The notes below the pieces were generated by a model. It searched no databases, was not told the DNA's origin, and saw nothing but the letters and a program-made list of their open reading frames with translations. The translations under genes were made by a program, and so were the position numbers. From the NCBI RefSeq assembly GCF_010093065.1, contig NZ_CP048113.1, positions 1,054,001 through 1,118,000 on the forward strand: DNA of 64,000 nt, read 5' to 3'. The DNA is from Chitinophaga agri (GTDB taxonomy: Bacteria; Bacteroidota; Bacteroidia; Chitinophagales; Chitinophagaceae). Of the stretch, positions 46,049-57,000 are shown in pieces (the stretch's first letter is position 1; each line of letters starts with the position of its first letter).

Positions 46049-47401
46049 ATGAGGAGAAAACTGAAATTTACGTTTTTCATTTCCGCAATGACCGCATTGC
46101 TGATCGTGCTATTTCAGACCTACTGGGTATATAATAGCTTTAAAGTTAGCAGGCGAAATTTTACGACTTCCGCAAAACACGCATTGCAGAGAAGCATCAG
46201 TCTGTACCAGCTCGGTCAAAGTGAAATGCCTACATCCCTGAAGTACAGGGATCCAACCCTCACTTTTTTTCTGAGGACCATCCCCAACAGGGACTCCATT
46301 GCTTTTGATACGCCAAAAGTTATCAAACCTTTTCATGCCGAGTTCCTGACCGTCAAAATAGATGAATATAATATCAGCGAAGTGAACGCGCTCCTGGGAC
46401 GCCTGATATCTCAGCAACTGCGGCGACCTGTAAACGCTGATTCGTTAAACCTCATTTATAAAGAAGAGCTTCGGAAGGAAAACATTGAGGTGCCCTTTCA
46501 CATCATCGTTGTGGACAGCAGTAGCATCATCAGACAACATGATATTGCTGTGCCTATCAAGTTTCACAGATCGCCTGTAGTGATTGTCAGGGCAATTCCA
46601 ATCAACTTCTCACTGGCATTGTGGAAGGAGAACATTATTCCTGCTGTCATTTCCCTGATCCTGATATTATTATCCGCCGGAAGTCTTTTTGTAATGGGCA
46701 GTATGATACTACGTCAGATGAGGCTGAACACGTTCAAAGATGAATTTATCAATAACATCACACATGAATTAAGGACACCTATCACGATACTGAAATCCTC
46801 GGCCGATGCACTGAAGAGCTTTGGTGTTTCCTCCGATCCGGAGCGGCTTGCCAGGTACATAAACATCAACGTGACCATCCTTGATAAACTCGACAAAGAC
46901 ATCGACCGCATCCTGGAAGTAAGCAAGTATGAGCACGGCATCCTGCATGCACAGCGGAAAGTTGTCAATTTAACAGCCCTTTCCAGAGAAATAGCCAACC
47001 GGTTTGACCTGCAGGCCCCTGACAGCATTTCCATTCGTAACACGTTACCCAACGGAGAAGCAAATACCGATTGTCTCATCATAGATACCATCCTGAGCAA
47101 TCTCATAGACAATGCGATCAAATATTCGCCGGGAGATATCCGCATAGATCTCGGCTTTGCTCCCATAGCCGACGGATGGAAACTGCGGATACGGGATAAC
47201 GGGAAAGGTATTGAACAATTTCATTTACCTTTTATCTTTGACAAATTCTACCGCGCACAATCTGTCAATGTTCATGATGTGAAAGGTTATGGGCTGGGAC
47301 TGAGTTACGTTAAATTACTGGTATCTGCATTACACGGGAACATCTCCGTCAGAAGTCAGGTAAATAAGGGAACAACTTTTACGATTCATTTCCATGACTA
47401 A
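46049..47401 (+). CDS. Membrane sensor histidine kinase
   Basis: A 450-residue kinase with two membrane segments (about 8-28 and 195-218) flanking a periplasmic sensor of ~165 residues. HisKA has H239 in ITHELRTPITIL; the ATP-binding domain shows N-box NLIDNAIKYS, G1 DNGKGI, F-box FDKFYR and G2 GYGLGLSYV. There is no HAMP domain. The stop codon overlaps the start of the response-regulator gene by 8 bases, so the pair is translationally coupled. The sensed signal is unknown. Confidence 0.93.
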   Translation: MRRKLKFTFFISAMTALLIVLFQTYWVYNSFKVSRRNFTTSAKHALQRSISLYQLGQSEMPTSLKYRDPTLTFFLRTIPNRDSIAFDTPKVIKPFHAEFLTVKIDEYNISEVNALLGRLISQQLRRPVNADSLNLIYKEELRKENIEVPFHIIVVDSSSIIRQHDIAVPIKFHRSPVVIVRAIPINFSLALWKENIIPAVISLILILLSAGSLFVMGSMILRQMRLNTFKDEFINNITHELRTPITILKSSADALKSFGVSSDPERLARYININVTILDKLDKDIDRILEVSKYEHGILHAQRKVVNLTALSREIANRFDLQAPDSISIRNTLPNGEANTDCLIIDTILSNLIDNAIKYSPGDIRIDLGFAPIADGWKLRIRDNGKGIEQFHLPFIFDKFYRAQSVNVHDVKGYGLGLSYVKLLVSALHGNISVRSQVNKGTTFTIHFHD

Positions 47402-48095
47402 TAAGATCAATGTACTACTTGTAGAAGACGAGCCGGTATTGGCTGCCATCATAAAGGAATCACTTGAAACGCGTGATTTCCTCGTCAGCATTGCTATTAA
47501 TGGCAATAACGGATGGACCCTGTTCAAAAAACTGAAACCGGATATCTGTATCATTGATGTGATGCTACCTGGTAAAGACGGGTTTTCACTAGTATCTGAT
47601 ATTCGCACTGTAGATGAAAAAATCCCTATTATTTTTCTCACAGCTCGAAAACAGCCAGAAGATGTGATACGGGGACTAGAAATAGGCGCAGATGATTACA
47701 TGAAAAAGCCTTTCTCGATGGAGGAACTGGTGTTACGACTAAAGATAATGGTGCGGAGACAGGTTCAGTTCTCAGGCCCCATGAACAGTACGGCAGGTAT
47801 GCTGAAAGTAGGCCGTTTTACTTTTAATACGCAAAAACAGGAATTAACGACACAGGAACAGGTCATCCAGCTATCACAACGTGAAGCGGACTTACTGAGG
47901 TTATTAATTGGCGCGAAAAACGAGCTGTTAGACCGTAAAACGGCACTGCTTAAATTATGGGGAGACGATGATCCATTCACGGCCAGAAGCATGGACGTCT
48001 ACATCACCCGGCTCCGTAAATACCTTCGGGAGGACACTTCTGTAGGGATCATTAATATCCGGGGGAAAGGATATAGTCTGATAGAATATGTATAA
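47394..48095 (+). CDS. OmpR-family response regulator
   Basis: A 233-residue regulator. The receiver domain has the acidic pair EDE (11-13), phosphorylation site D55 in IIDVMLPG, and the conserved Thr and Lys (FLTARK, KKPFS). The C-terminal ~100 residues are a winged helix of OmpR/PhoB type (SQREADLLRLLI, SMDVYITRLRKYL, IRGKGYSLI). It partners the overlapping kinase gene. Likely targets include its own promoter with the GTTAA array at 45961 and perhaps the TlpA gene. Confidence 0.93.
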   Translation: MTNKINVLLVEDEPVLAAIIKESLETRDFLVSIAINGNNGWTLFKKLKPDICIIDVMLPGKDGFSLVSDIRTVDEKIPIIFLTARKQPEDVIRGLEIGADDYMKKPFSMEELVLRLKIMVRRQVQFSGPMNSTAGMLKVGRFTFNTQKQELTTQEQVIQLSQREADLLRLLIGAKNELLDRKTALLKLWGDDDPFTARSMDVYITRLRKYLREDTSVGIINIRGKGYSLIEYV

Positions 48096-48363
48096 CGCAT
48101 ACATGGAGGAACTCAGTCTGGAATATGCCCTATTAAATGTTCATACAGCAGCAACGTGAATATGCAGCCTCATTATAAAAGAACTGATAGTGATATATCA
48201 GCGGCTTATCATGCTTACACATAAGTGAATAACCTTAATTGACAGAAAATTGCACTTATACTAAAATAATAATGACATCTATTAATCACGTTATTTCTCC
48301 GGGGTTGAACTTCTTCCCATATTTACCCCATAATCTCCATTGCAAGTCTTAATACCTATCACC

Positions 48364-49098
48364 ATGAACATATTCAGCCTATGGCGGCTGGCCCTGTCAT
48401 CATTTGCAGATACCTGGACCAGGCGCTTACTTCACCGGCATTCAGATAGGTCAATGATCACAGTCATAACGGAATATCAAACGAAAACGGCTTATCAGCA
48501 CGCATTTGTGGAAGCTTTAAGTGCATATGTAGACCATGCTGTCAGGGCAGATGGAAATATCATGTCAGCCGCCTATTATGAGAGGGGAGATATTTGTGTT
48601 ATGTGGATGATCGAGCGATGGAACAACTACCGATGTTACAGTAACAACAGGAGCTGCAGAGAGATAAAGAAGATCAGGGCGCTGGAAAAAACCGGGCTGA
48701 TCGCCGCAGCCGACACTACCTTCCTGAAAGACTTACTCTCGCTTTCCAATCATTCAATGACTATACCATCGAGGATTAAGGAGCAGCCTGTCACTATTAT
48801 GTTGCTCGTAGATGTAAAACCAGGGACTGAAAATCAATTCCGAGCGATCAACGAGACAGTGATGTCCGTTTTCAGGAACGAACCGGGGGTATTACTTTTT
48901 CAGCTCAGCAATGTAATATATGAAAAAACGAAGTTTATCGTCTGCAAGCAGTTCCGCGACAGGGATACTTTTCTATATCATTTAAAGGATCCCGCACTCC
49001 AGCCTGTGATCTCATTTCTGCAAAGCTCGGTAAAAGAGCATCCATATGAAAAAGGATACCACCATCTGATCCAGTTCGCACCATTACATCTCGTCTAA
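48364..49098 (+). CDS. Two-domain ABM-like (antibiotic biosynthesis monooxygenase fold) protein
   Basis: From ATG 48364 (MNIFSLWRLALSSF) the protein has 244 residues. Two consecutive dimeric alpha-beta barrel segments are visible: about 32-105 (ITVITEYQTKTAYQHAFVEA) and about 145-235 (VTIMLLVDVKPGTENQFRAI). These resemble the ABM domain, which covers cofactor-free monooxygenases and heme-degrading proteins. The N-terminal 30 residues look like a poor signal. A second, single-domain ABM protein lies at 50505. Confidence 0.7.
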   Translation: MNIFSLWRLALSSFADTWTRRLLHRHSDRSMITVITEYQTKTAYQHAFVEALSAYVDHAVRADGNIMSAAYYERGDICVMWMIERWNNYRCYSNNRSCREIKKIRALEKTGLIAAADTTFLKDLLSLSNHSMTIPSRIKEQPVTIMLLVDVKPGTENQFRAINETVMSVFRNEPGVLLFQLSNVIYEKTKFIVCKQFRDRDTFLYHLKDPALQPVISFLQSSVKEHPYEKGYHHLIQFAPLHLV

Positions 49099-49333
49099 TG
49101 ACACACCTTTATACAAATGCTGCTCCTGACGAAGCAACCGCATCGTCTTCTTCTTCCTCCCCTCCGGAAATACAATGATGTAGCTGCCACATAAAATAAA
49201 AATCTTTATCACAGATCTGCATTGCAGCTGTATAATAAAGTAGTATTAAAATTATGAGGATACCTATCAGCTGAGTTATTTGTGGGGAAACGTTGTTACT
49301 GCCAACTTTGAACTGCCATAAAACACCTGAAAA

Positions 49334-49633
49334 ATGAAAAAGAGAATTCTCATTATCGCTTCCAATGCGAACACCATCGGACCTCGCAACAGGAGAACCG
49401 GTACATTTCTTTCAGAAGTGGCCCATCCTTACGTCGTATTCGATAAAGCAGGATTCCAGGTTGATTTTGCTACGTTATCGGGCGATGCTCCCTATCTGGA
49501 TGCACTGAGCCTTGCCGACGACCCTGACAACCTGAAGTTCTGACAGGCCAGGGATGGGCGGAGTATCCATCACACAACTGAGCCATGGTCCGCGAACAGT
49601 GTCGTTAAAGGTAACCTGGCAATAGGTAATTAA
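49334..49633 (+). pseudogene. Truncated DJ-1/PfpI-family gene
   Basis: The first 69 codons (MKKRILIIASNANTIGPRN, then GTFLSEVAHPYVVFDKAGFQ, then DFATLSGDAPYLDALSLADD) are the N-terminus of a DJ-1/PfpI protein, but the frame ends at 49543, before the nucleophilic cysteine elbow. The stretch 49592-49633, in another frame, reads ANSVVKGNLAIGN, like the family's C-terminal VVxDGNLITGQN. The middle, about 130 codons, has been deleted. The product cannot be active. Confidence 0.75.
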
Positions 49634-49679
49634 GCCGATCACCAGTCGAAATTTTCATCAGATCAATAATTCAAATATT

Positions 49680-50492
49680 ATGAAAACAAGAAAGACAATC
49701 TTCATGTTGGCTACCGGTGTCACACTGATATGCATGAGCTTTTCGTTTATTTCCCTGCGAAACTTTACTGGTAAAGTTAGACATGCTGTAAAAGAAGACA
49801 AACCGACGATCGTATTAGTTCATGGCGCTTTTGCCGATGGATCATCATGGAGTAAGGTAATACCTATCCTGCAGGAAAAGGGGTATCGTACGATCGCTGT
49901 TCAAAACCCACTGACCTCCCTGGAAGATGATGTCGCCTTTGTTCAGCGGGCACTTCGGGAAGTTGAAGGAAAAATTGTCCTAGTAGCGCACTCCTGGGGA
50001 GGTGTTGTGATCACACAGGCAGGAAACGATAATAAGGTGCAGTCTCTGGTATATGTGGCGGCCTATGCGCCTGACGAAGGACAAAGCATCCAGAGCCTTG
50101 AGAAGGATGCATATGAAGTCAGGAAACATCCGCGTGTGCCGGGACTGGCTGATCCTGTCATTACAGATGGGTACATCAGGCTGAAAGAAGAAGCCGTGGT
50201 CAGTCACTTTGCACAAGATCTGCCAAAACAGGAAGCAAGGAACATTGCTGCCAGCCAGGGACGCTTTCATCTAAGTACCATTACTGCGAAAGTTTCCAAT
50301 CCGGCATGGAAGACCAAACCTTCTTTTTTTATTGTTGCTGACAATGATCATATCATCTCACCGCTGCTGGAAGCTGATATGGCGCAAACTATCGGTGCGA
50401 CCACCTACCATCTACCCACCAGTCATGTTGCGATGCTGGCCAAGCCCGAAGAAGTAGCGAAAGTGATCCTAAAGGCGGCCGGCGGCCAATAA
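49680..50492 (+). CDS. Alpha/beta hydrolase with N-terminal anchor
   Basis: A 270-residue hydrolase. Residues 7-25 form a signal or membrane anchor. The oxyanion strand is VLVHGAFADGSSW (46-58) and the nucleophile elbow is AHSWGG with S105; the acid is probably in VADNDHI and the histidine in LPTSHVAML near the C-terminus. This matches the salicylate-esterase/MES-like group of alpha/beta hydrolases common in soil bacteria. It is followed 12 bases later by an ABM gene, most likely the same transcript. Confidence 0.88.
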   Translation: MKTRKTIFMLATGVTLICMSFSFISLRNFTGKVRHAVKEDKPTIVLVHGAFADGSSWSKVIPILQEKGYRTIAVQNPLTSLEDDVAFVQRALREVEGKIVLVAHSWGGVVITQAGNDNKVQSLVYVAAYAPDEGQSIQSLEKDAYEVRKHPRVPGLADPVITDGYIRLKEEAVVSHFAQDLPKQEARNIAASQGRFHLSTITAKVSNPAWKTKPSFFIVADNDHIISPLLEADMAQTIGATTYHLPTSHVAMLAKPEEVAKVILKAAGGQ

Positions 50493-50504
50493 ATCCGTTA
50501 TAGT

Positions 50505-50807
50505 ATGAAAACTACACCCGTTCATGTCGTAGCCCGCTGGAAAGTAAAGGCGGGAAAACTGGAACAAGTGCTGCCGTTACTCAAAGAAATACGCACTATG
50601 AGCCTCCGGGAAGAAGGTAACCTGTTTTATGAGATACATCAGAGTAAAGCCGATGTCAATACGCTCATTCTTTTCGAGGGATATGCCGACGAAACTGCAC
50701 AGCAAACGCATGTACAATCCGCACATTTTAAACGGATTGTGACAGAACAGATTGTGCCCATGCTGAAAGAACGGGAAGTGACACTGGCCATCCCCATCAA
50801 TATCTAA
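50505..50807 (+). CDS. Putative quinol monooxygenase (ABM domain)
   Basis: A 100-residue protein with the single ABM fold of YgiN-type quinol monooxygenases: HVVARWKVKAGKLEQVLPLL at the N-terminus, then LFYEIHQSKADVNTLILFEG and the aromatic H-F of SAHFKRIV. Enzymes of this class use no metal or flavin. Its gene is 12 bases behind the hydrolase, so the two likely act together on one aromatic or ester substrate. Confidence 0.88.
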   Translation: MKTTPVHVVARWKVKAGKLEQVLPLLKEIRTMSLREEGNLFYEIHQSKADVNTLILFEGYADETAQQTHVQSAHFKRIVTEQIVPMLKEREVTLAIPINI

Positions 50808-50860
50808 GCAACTTATAAAGGGGTGCTTAAATAAGCTTCTCCGCTATGCCGTTGCCTTTT

Positions 50861-50888
50861 CACCCCCTGCCACGCAGGTGGCGGGGTG
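50861..50888 (+). terminator. GC-rich hairpin after the hydrolase-ABM unit
   Basis: CACCCC-CT-GCCAC pairs with GTGGCGGGGTG apart from a 2-base bulge. It lies 54 bases after the ABM stop codon, without a clear T-tract. Confidence 0.5.
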
Positions 50889-51042
50889 CCGGGCCGCAGT
50901 TTGTATCAGCAATGACCTTATAATAAGTATCCGTATGGATGTAACCTACATCCGTTAATACGACAGATATACAGGTAATTTAAACCGGTTCTCTATCAAC
51001 GGCATATAAATATTCTGAAATAATCCTTTTAAATTATCATGT

Positions 51043-51933
51043 ATGCCTTCACCTGTTTTCAACCAACAACCTTTCCTGCATATACAACGGCTAACAGAAA
51101 TGACGGGTAAAAGGCCCGACGATATAGGAGAAGAAACCGTTGAAATATATCTGGTATTCACCGGCGAAGTAACGATCCATATCAACAGGTCACTGATAGT
51201 ACTGGAAAAAAACAACCTGTACTGCTGTTATCGTAATGATATGACAGACATTGAAGCCGCCCCGGGAACAGCAGGTTATATTATTCGTTTCAGCAAACGG
51301 CTCCTTTACGCAGATGATTATGAATTACTCAGCTACGACTTATCTGCGTTTCATGCACTCGTACTGCGGAACGAAGTTGCACAGGTAGATACTGCTTTCC
51401 TGAAGGAAGGGAAACAAATATGTGAGATGATGTATCATGAATTCCGGTCTGATAACGACTACCGTAAACAGGTACTGAGAGGTTTCTTAGGCATTTTCCT
51501 GCTCCATCTGATCAGGACGTCGAGCTTATTTGTATATGTCCGGGGTAGCAAAAGACAGCATATACTCATGCGGAAATTCAATGCCCTGCTGGAACAGGAA
51601 TTTAAAAACTGTAAGAAAGTATCCTGTTATGCGAACATGCTTTCTGTGACGCCCAGTTACCTGAACGAGATTATCAAGCAGGTAACCGGTAAATCTGTAG
51701 GGATGCATATAAGGGAAAGAGTTGTATTAGAGGCGGTGCGTCAGGCTATATCCAGAGGCGCTAGTCTGAAAGAAGTCGCCTACAATCTAGGCTTCAACGA
51801 TAGCGCGCATTTCAGTAAATTCTTCAAGAATGTCGCGGGCATGAATTTCTCAGATATAAAGAGATCCTATTACTCAGAATTTCTCTCGCTTTCATCGGAA
51901 AAGCATATGCTATCAAGAATGGTGCATACTTAA
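51043..51933 (+). CDS. AraC-family transcriptional regulator
   Basis: A 296-residue regulator with an N-terminal cupin-like part (about 20-90, EIYLVFTGEVTIHINRS) and a C-terminal AraC double helix-turn-helix (VSCYANMLSVTPSYLNEIIK, VTGKSVGMHIRERV, LKEVAYNLGFNDSAHFSKFF). It stands alone between a hydrolase unit and the SusCD locus, with its own terminator at 51941. The target may be the upstream hydrolase-ABM pair, by proximity only. Confidence 0.9.
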   Translation: MPSPVFNQQPFLHIQRLTEMTGKRPDDIGEETVEIYLVFTGEVTIHINRSLIVLEKNNLYCCYRNDMTDIEAAPGTAGYIIRFSKRLLYADDYELLSYDLSAFHALVLRNEVAQVDTAFLKEGKQICEMMYHEFRSDNDYRKQVLRGFLGIFLLHLIRTSSLFVYVRGSKRQHILMRKFNALLEQEFKNCKKVSCYANMLSVTPSYLNEIIKQVTGKSVGMHIRERVVLEAVRQAISRGASLKEVAYNLGFNDSAHFSKFFKNVAGMNFSDIKRSYYSEFLSLSSEKHMLSRMVHT

Positions 51934-51940
51934 ATAAATA

Positions 51941-51982
51941 ATACATCCCCTACTGCCACATCACTAACAGCAGGGGATGTAT
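51941..51982 (+). terminator. Terminator between AraC and the convergent ORF at 51996
   Basis: ATACATCCCCT (51941-51951) pairs with AGGGGATGTAT (51972-51982), with a further CTG/CAG pair after one mismatch. T-rich sequence follows on the plus side. Confidence 0.75.
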
Positions 51983-51995
51983 TTTACTGTATATT

Positions 51996-52352
51996 TTAAA
52001 GAGACTCTCCGTTCACTTCCAGAGAAAATAATTTATAGCTCTCAATTCTAGGGAGCTTGGCTGGCTTATGAGTAGCCTCAGTGCTCGCCTTTTTGTCTGT
52101 CTCATAATTCCTGTATTCAGCGATATATTTTCCTGTGCTCAGATTATATTCGAACGACTGATTGAATGTCGGATCACCTGTATTGCTGGACGCGCCGATC
52201 AGATAAAAGCCACCATTCTGATAGGTGAAGAGATGTTTACAGCCACCGCGGAGATATTCATGCTCAATATACCAGATATCCCCCATGATCCAGCTATTCG
52301 CCTTCACTGGTCTATCAGTAAGATGACATGAACAGTGGTTGCTCCATTTCAT
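51996..52352 (-). CDS. Small protein of unknown function behind susD
   Basis: A 118-residue frame beginning 37 bases after the SusD stop codon, so it is probably the last gene of the SusC-SusD transcript. The N-terminus has four Cys/His residues (NHCSCHLTD), and the rest is beta-rich (HLFTYQNGGFYLIGASSNTG, FEYNLSTGKYIAEYRNY). No signal peptide is seen from this ATG, and no ATG lies further upstream in frame. It may be a truncated fragment of a larger secreted protein. No family is recognised. Confidence 0.55.
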   Translation of the reverse strand: MKWSNHCSCHLTDRPVKANSWIMGDIWYIEHEYLRGGCKHLFTYQNGGFYLIGASSNTGDPTFNQSFEYNLSTGKYIAEYRNYETDKKASTEATHKPAKLPRIESYKLFSLEVNGESL

Positions 52353-52389
52353 GGCAGCAATCGTTTTACATAAGTTGAATTAAAGTGGA

Positions 52390-53991
52390 TCAGTTCCAGC
52401 CATTCTTAATTTCTCTGGCTACATTAGGATTATAGTTCTTTTCTACGTCAGGAATAGGAAACAACAAATGTTTATCCTGGAATGGCTGTGTACCGGTACC
52501 CGGTTCTGCTGCCTTTTCCATGTTAATCGTTTGTTTGATAATGCCCCAGCGCAGAAGATCAAAATACCGGAGCTGCTCGCCGCACAGTTCCAGCTGACGT
52601 TCACGCATCAGTATCTTCATCGCATTCGTTTTATCTCCCAACGTGTTATATAAAAACGCATGTGACCGGGCGCGTACACTATCGATCAGTGCTAACGGAG
52701 CGCTCCCCGTATTCCCTTGCTGGATATACGCTTCGGCCAGCATCAGCATGACGTCCGCCAGACGAATAACCTGTCCGTTGATCGGACTTTTCGGATCGCC
52801 ATATTTCTCCATGAGATGATAATATTCATATTTTTTCCACCGATAGTCGCCCTGTGGGTCCGATGCATCAAACGGATATGCTTTCTCGCCCGTAGCACAT
52901 TGCTGACAGTAAACTGTCTCTCCACCGGAAGCAGCAGTACCATAAAAAGTAGACTTCGCACGCGGATCCGTATACGGAAGGCCAGTTGCCGGGTCCGGAT
53001 AAGTAAATGCTTTCACAGCTGCGTTGCTGATATATACATTCTTCCAGTCATTCCAGCCATACTCCATTGCGCGTCCGCTATGTGTCTGTCTGCCTACCTG
53101 CTCAGCGCCATTCCCAAACATGTAGTAAGGCGAACCGATCGCCCAGTCTGTCCACTGCTGGTTCATAACCTGAAAAATATTTTCCGGACTGTTCTGATTA
53201 GTGGTACTAAACACATTGTCAAAAGAAGGATCCAGTTTATACTGGTACGGTGCGCCCATCAGTTTCTCGAACTCGGCCTGTGCTGCCGCCCATTTTCCCT
53301 GGTAGAGATATACCTTGCCAAGCAATGCCGTTACAGCTCCTTTGGTCGCTCTTCCCAGTTCACCTGCGGCATATACAGTTGGTAACTCCGCGGTAGCCTG
53401 CGCTTCTGTCAGATCCTTCTCTACCTGTTTCCATACATCGTCCGAGGAACTACGGGATAGATAATTGTTATTAAGTGTAGTTTGATAATCGGTATACAAT
53501 GGCACATCTCCCCATAAAGTTACAAGATGAAAATAAGCGTATGCCCGCAGGAATTTCACTTCTGCCAGATATTGATTTAGTTTCGCACGATCAGTGGTGG
53601 CCGTAGGATTCCATGCAGCGGCGCGGTCTATCACGAGGTTGGTCCGGAAGATCATCCGGTACAGAGAACTCCATAAAGAACTGAGATCGGCATTATTGGT
53701 GCCAAAACTGTAATCCCCCAGCTCCTGCTCTGCCCCCAGCAGGAAACTGGCCCGCTTGGCCTCGTGTCCCATCAGATCAAAAATATAATAGTACTCCCTC
53801 GCCCATAATCCGGGATGTAACAGTGTAGCATAACTGGCGACGGTTGCCTGGTTCAGGGCGCTGATATTGGTAAAATAGGTGTCATATGCATAAGCACTCT
53901 GGTCCACCAGGTCCAGGCGGGATTTACTGCATCCGCTACCAATGGTTATTAGTCCAATTATTAACAACAACTGATATGTATACTTCTTCAT
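52390..53991 (-). CDS. SusD/RagB-family surface glycan- or nutrient-binding lipoprotein
   Basis: A 533-residue outer-membrane lipoprotein (IGSGCSKS, lipid Cys at residue 21). The N-terminal half contains the TPR-like helices (LAEVKFLRAYAYFHLVTLWG, then VPLYTDY), and the C-terminus has RLADVMLMLAEAY with the characteristic ELCGEQLRYFDLLRWG. This is the partner lid for the SusC barrel; it starts 19 bases after the SusC stop codon. The ligand, a glycan or peptide, cannot be deduced. Confidence 0.95.
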   Translation of the reverse strand: MKKYTYQLLLIIGLITIGSGCSKSRLDLVDQSAYAYDTYFTNISALNQATVASYATLLHPGLWAREYYYIFDLMGHEAKRASFLLGAEQELGDYSFGTNNADLSSLWSSLYRMIFRTNLVIDRAAAWNPTATTDRAKLNQYLAEVKFLRAYAYFHLVTLWGDVPLYTDYQTTLNNNYLSRSSSDDVWKQVEKDLTEAQATAELPTVYAAGELGRATKGAVTALLGKVYLYQGKWAAAQAEFEKLMGAPYQYKLDPSFDNVFSTTNQNSPENIFQVMNQQWTDWAIGSPYYMFGNGAEQVGRQTHSGRAMEYGWNDWKNVYISNAAVKAFTYPDPATGLPYTDPRAKSTFYGTAASGGETVYCQQCATGEKAYPFDASDPQGDYRWKKYEYYHLMEKYGDPKSPINGQVIRLADVMLMLAEAYIQQGNTGSAPLALIDSVRARSHAFLYNTLGDKTNAMKILMRERQLELCGEQLRYFDLLRWGIIKQTINMEKAAEPGTGTQPFQDKHLLFPIPDVEKNYNPNVAREIKNGWN

Positions 53992-54009
53992 AAAAATCGA
54001 TTGTAAAAA

Positions 54010-57000
54010 TTAAAACCCTAATTGTATGCCTGCCAGAAACGTTCTTGGTTGTGGCACCTGTCCCTGATCAATACCGCGTGCGAACAAATAATCACCTGCT
54101 ACTTCCGGATCATAGCCGGTGTACTTCGTCAGTGTGATTAAATTTTGCGCTGCCGCGTAAATACGACATGATTTTAGTGTGCCTTTTGTGATGGTGTTTA
54201 ACGCATTCTGGGGAACACTATAACCGATGGTAAGATTGCGTAAACGCAGGTAGCTCCCATCTTCCAGCCACCAGTCGGAAGGCCGGAGGTTGCCATTACC
54301 GGTGGCATTCTGACCTAATCTTGGTAAAGTAGCTACATCTCCCTGCTGACGCCACCTGTCAAGGATATTGGTGGAAGCATTATGACCTGTGGCCATCATA
54401 TCGGTTGTCAGCTTCAGGCCATTCAGGAGTTTCAGTCCGCTGATACCGGATAATACCAGGTTGAGATCGAAATGCTTGTAGGTAATACCAGCGTTGATAC
54501 CATAAATATATTTTGGAATAGCATTGCCTAATACTTCCTGGTCTTTGGCAGTCAAAACGCCATCGCCATCCAGATCTTTATAAATAAAATCTCCTGGTAA
54601 AAGCCCTTCCTGATATTTTGCATTCGGGTTACCGGTTTTACCCGCAGCACCGTTGTTCAACGCTGCTACCTCGGCAGCATCTCTGGCAACATGATCCAGA
54701 CGGTAACCATAGAAAGAGCCGATAGCTGCGCCTGCTGTGGTGTAGGTGGTGGCGGGTACAGGAGTAAAGGCACCTGCCTGTATGGGCGCTGAGAACTGAT
54801 CACCTAATGACAATACTTTGTTACTGTTAAGTGACCCGTTTACACTCACATTAAAAGAAAGGTCATTGCTGATCTTATCCGCGTAACCGATGGTGAGTTC
54901 GAATCCTCTGTTCCTGGCATCAGCAGCATTCACTGTTTTCTTCGGCTGATTACCGGTAGGACTCACTCCGATACTAGCTGGCAGTAAGATCGTCACCAGT
55001 AACCCGGTGCTTTTCCGGTCATACCAATCAGCTTCAATGGTAAGGCGGTTGTTCAGAAACGCCAGGTCAATACCAATATCTGTCTGGTTGGTTTGCTCCC
55101 ATTTTAAAGCCGGATTACTTAACGTGGTCAACGTCGTACCCGACACGAATGTTTCCGTACTGCCGAAGGAGTATACCAGCGCTCCACCAGGGGTACCCTG
55201 ATAAGTACGCGCTGTGTTAAGAAAATTAGGAATATTGTTATTACCTGTCTGGCCCCAGCTCACACTTATCTTTCCATCTGACAGAACCGGTATAAGCCGC
55301 TTTACCGATTTCTCTTCTGAAAAACGCCAGGACAGACCGCCCGCCACAAAATTCCCATACCTGTTATCCGGCCCGAAATTAGAAGCGCCATCTCTGCGGT
55401 AGCTCGCTGTAAGTATATATTTGTCATCAAAAGTATAGTTAAGCCGGCTGTAATAGGAGATCACGGAGGGACGGGCGTAATTCGAGTAAGTACTGGTGAC
55501 AGATTGCGATGATGCCACTACAACGTTGGGGATATTATCATTTGGCTGCCCCGTACCTCTGATAGAAGAAGAGTTAGTTATGCCCGGGTCAATATAGCTC
55601 TGTCCGGCTATCAAAAAGAGCTGATGCCTGCCAAGCAGCTTGTCGTATGACAAGTAGTTTTCCAGCATGTAGTAAGAATTCTCCGAAAAAGTAAGCATAG
55701 ACTGGCGCGCCTGATTCAGAAAATTGGATGACTGATACTGCTGCTGATAACTGTTACTCCTGCTCGAGTTCACCTCGGCGGCAAACTGCGAACGGAACTT
55801 AAGTCCGTTGATAAGACGCACTTCACCGGATAGCTGCGGAAAAAAAGCAAGCGACTTACTCGTCTGGCGCTTCATAGCAATGTCCTGTAAAGGATTGATC
55901 GCGTTACTATAATCATCGATGTTAGAAAGAATAGAATATCCACCCTGTACTGATGGGTCTAAAACCGGCTTATAAGGCGCATATTGAATCGCATTGACAA
56001 TATTAGCGTAGTTACCATTACCGGCGTATTGTCTGAATATAAGGTTCTGGGTAAACTTAAAGCGTCCAAGCGTTTCTTCCAGACCCACACGTGCCTGAAA
56101 TCTTTTATTCGTCGCGTTGGTTAAGATCGCCTGCTGATTAATATAGGTGGCAGAAAGAGAATAGTTCACCTTCTCTCCCCCGCCGCTGATGTTCAGATCA
56201 TTTTCCGATACTAACGCATCACGAAAAATAGCATCCTGCCAGTCCGTACTGTCCTGTAATACCGCTTCTGTGTTGAACTTCGCAGGCAGTACTGCATTTT
56301 TCGTGACAGCCAGGTCCTTCAACGCATCTACATACTGCGCCGCATTAAGCAGGTGTAGCTGTTTCCAGGCTTTAGCGATGCCCCATTGTGACGTAAAGCT
56401 GACACGCGGGGGCCCGTTCTTCCCCTTCCTGGTAGTGATGATCACGACACCATTGGCAGCTGCAGAGCCATAGATGGCCGTAGATGATGCGTCCTTCAGT
56501 ATAGTGATACTTTCTATGTCCTGCGGATTGAGTGTATTAAAAAGGTTTTTTGTGCCCTGTATGCCGTCGACTACATACAGGGGATTGATGTCTGTAAAAC
56601 TACCGGTCCCCCGGATAATGATCTGCGCATCTGCGCCGGCGCCGCCACTGCTTTGGAGCACCTGTACGCCGGCAGCCTTGCCAATAAGCAATTGCGAAGG
56701 ATTCGTTGCATTTACCGCTCCAGCTTCTTTCACTGTCACTACGTTAAAAGCACCCACTACATCCTTTTTTTTAGCAGTACCATACCCAATTACCACAACG
56801 TCACTTAAAGCGGCGACTGTTCTGACCAGGCGCACCGAGAACGTTAATGTTCCCCCGGACCTCAGCTGAACATTCCTGAGTTGCTGTGTCTCGAAACCTA
56901 CATAAGATACATTCAGTGAATATCTGCCTTCAGGTGGTAACCCGGAGAAACGAAATACACCATTACTGTCCGTCATTACACCGGCGGAATACTTTGTCTT

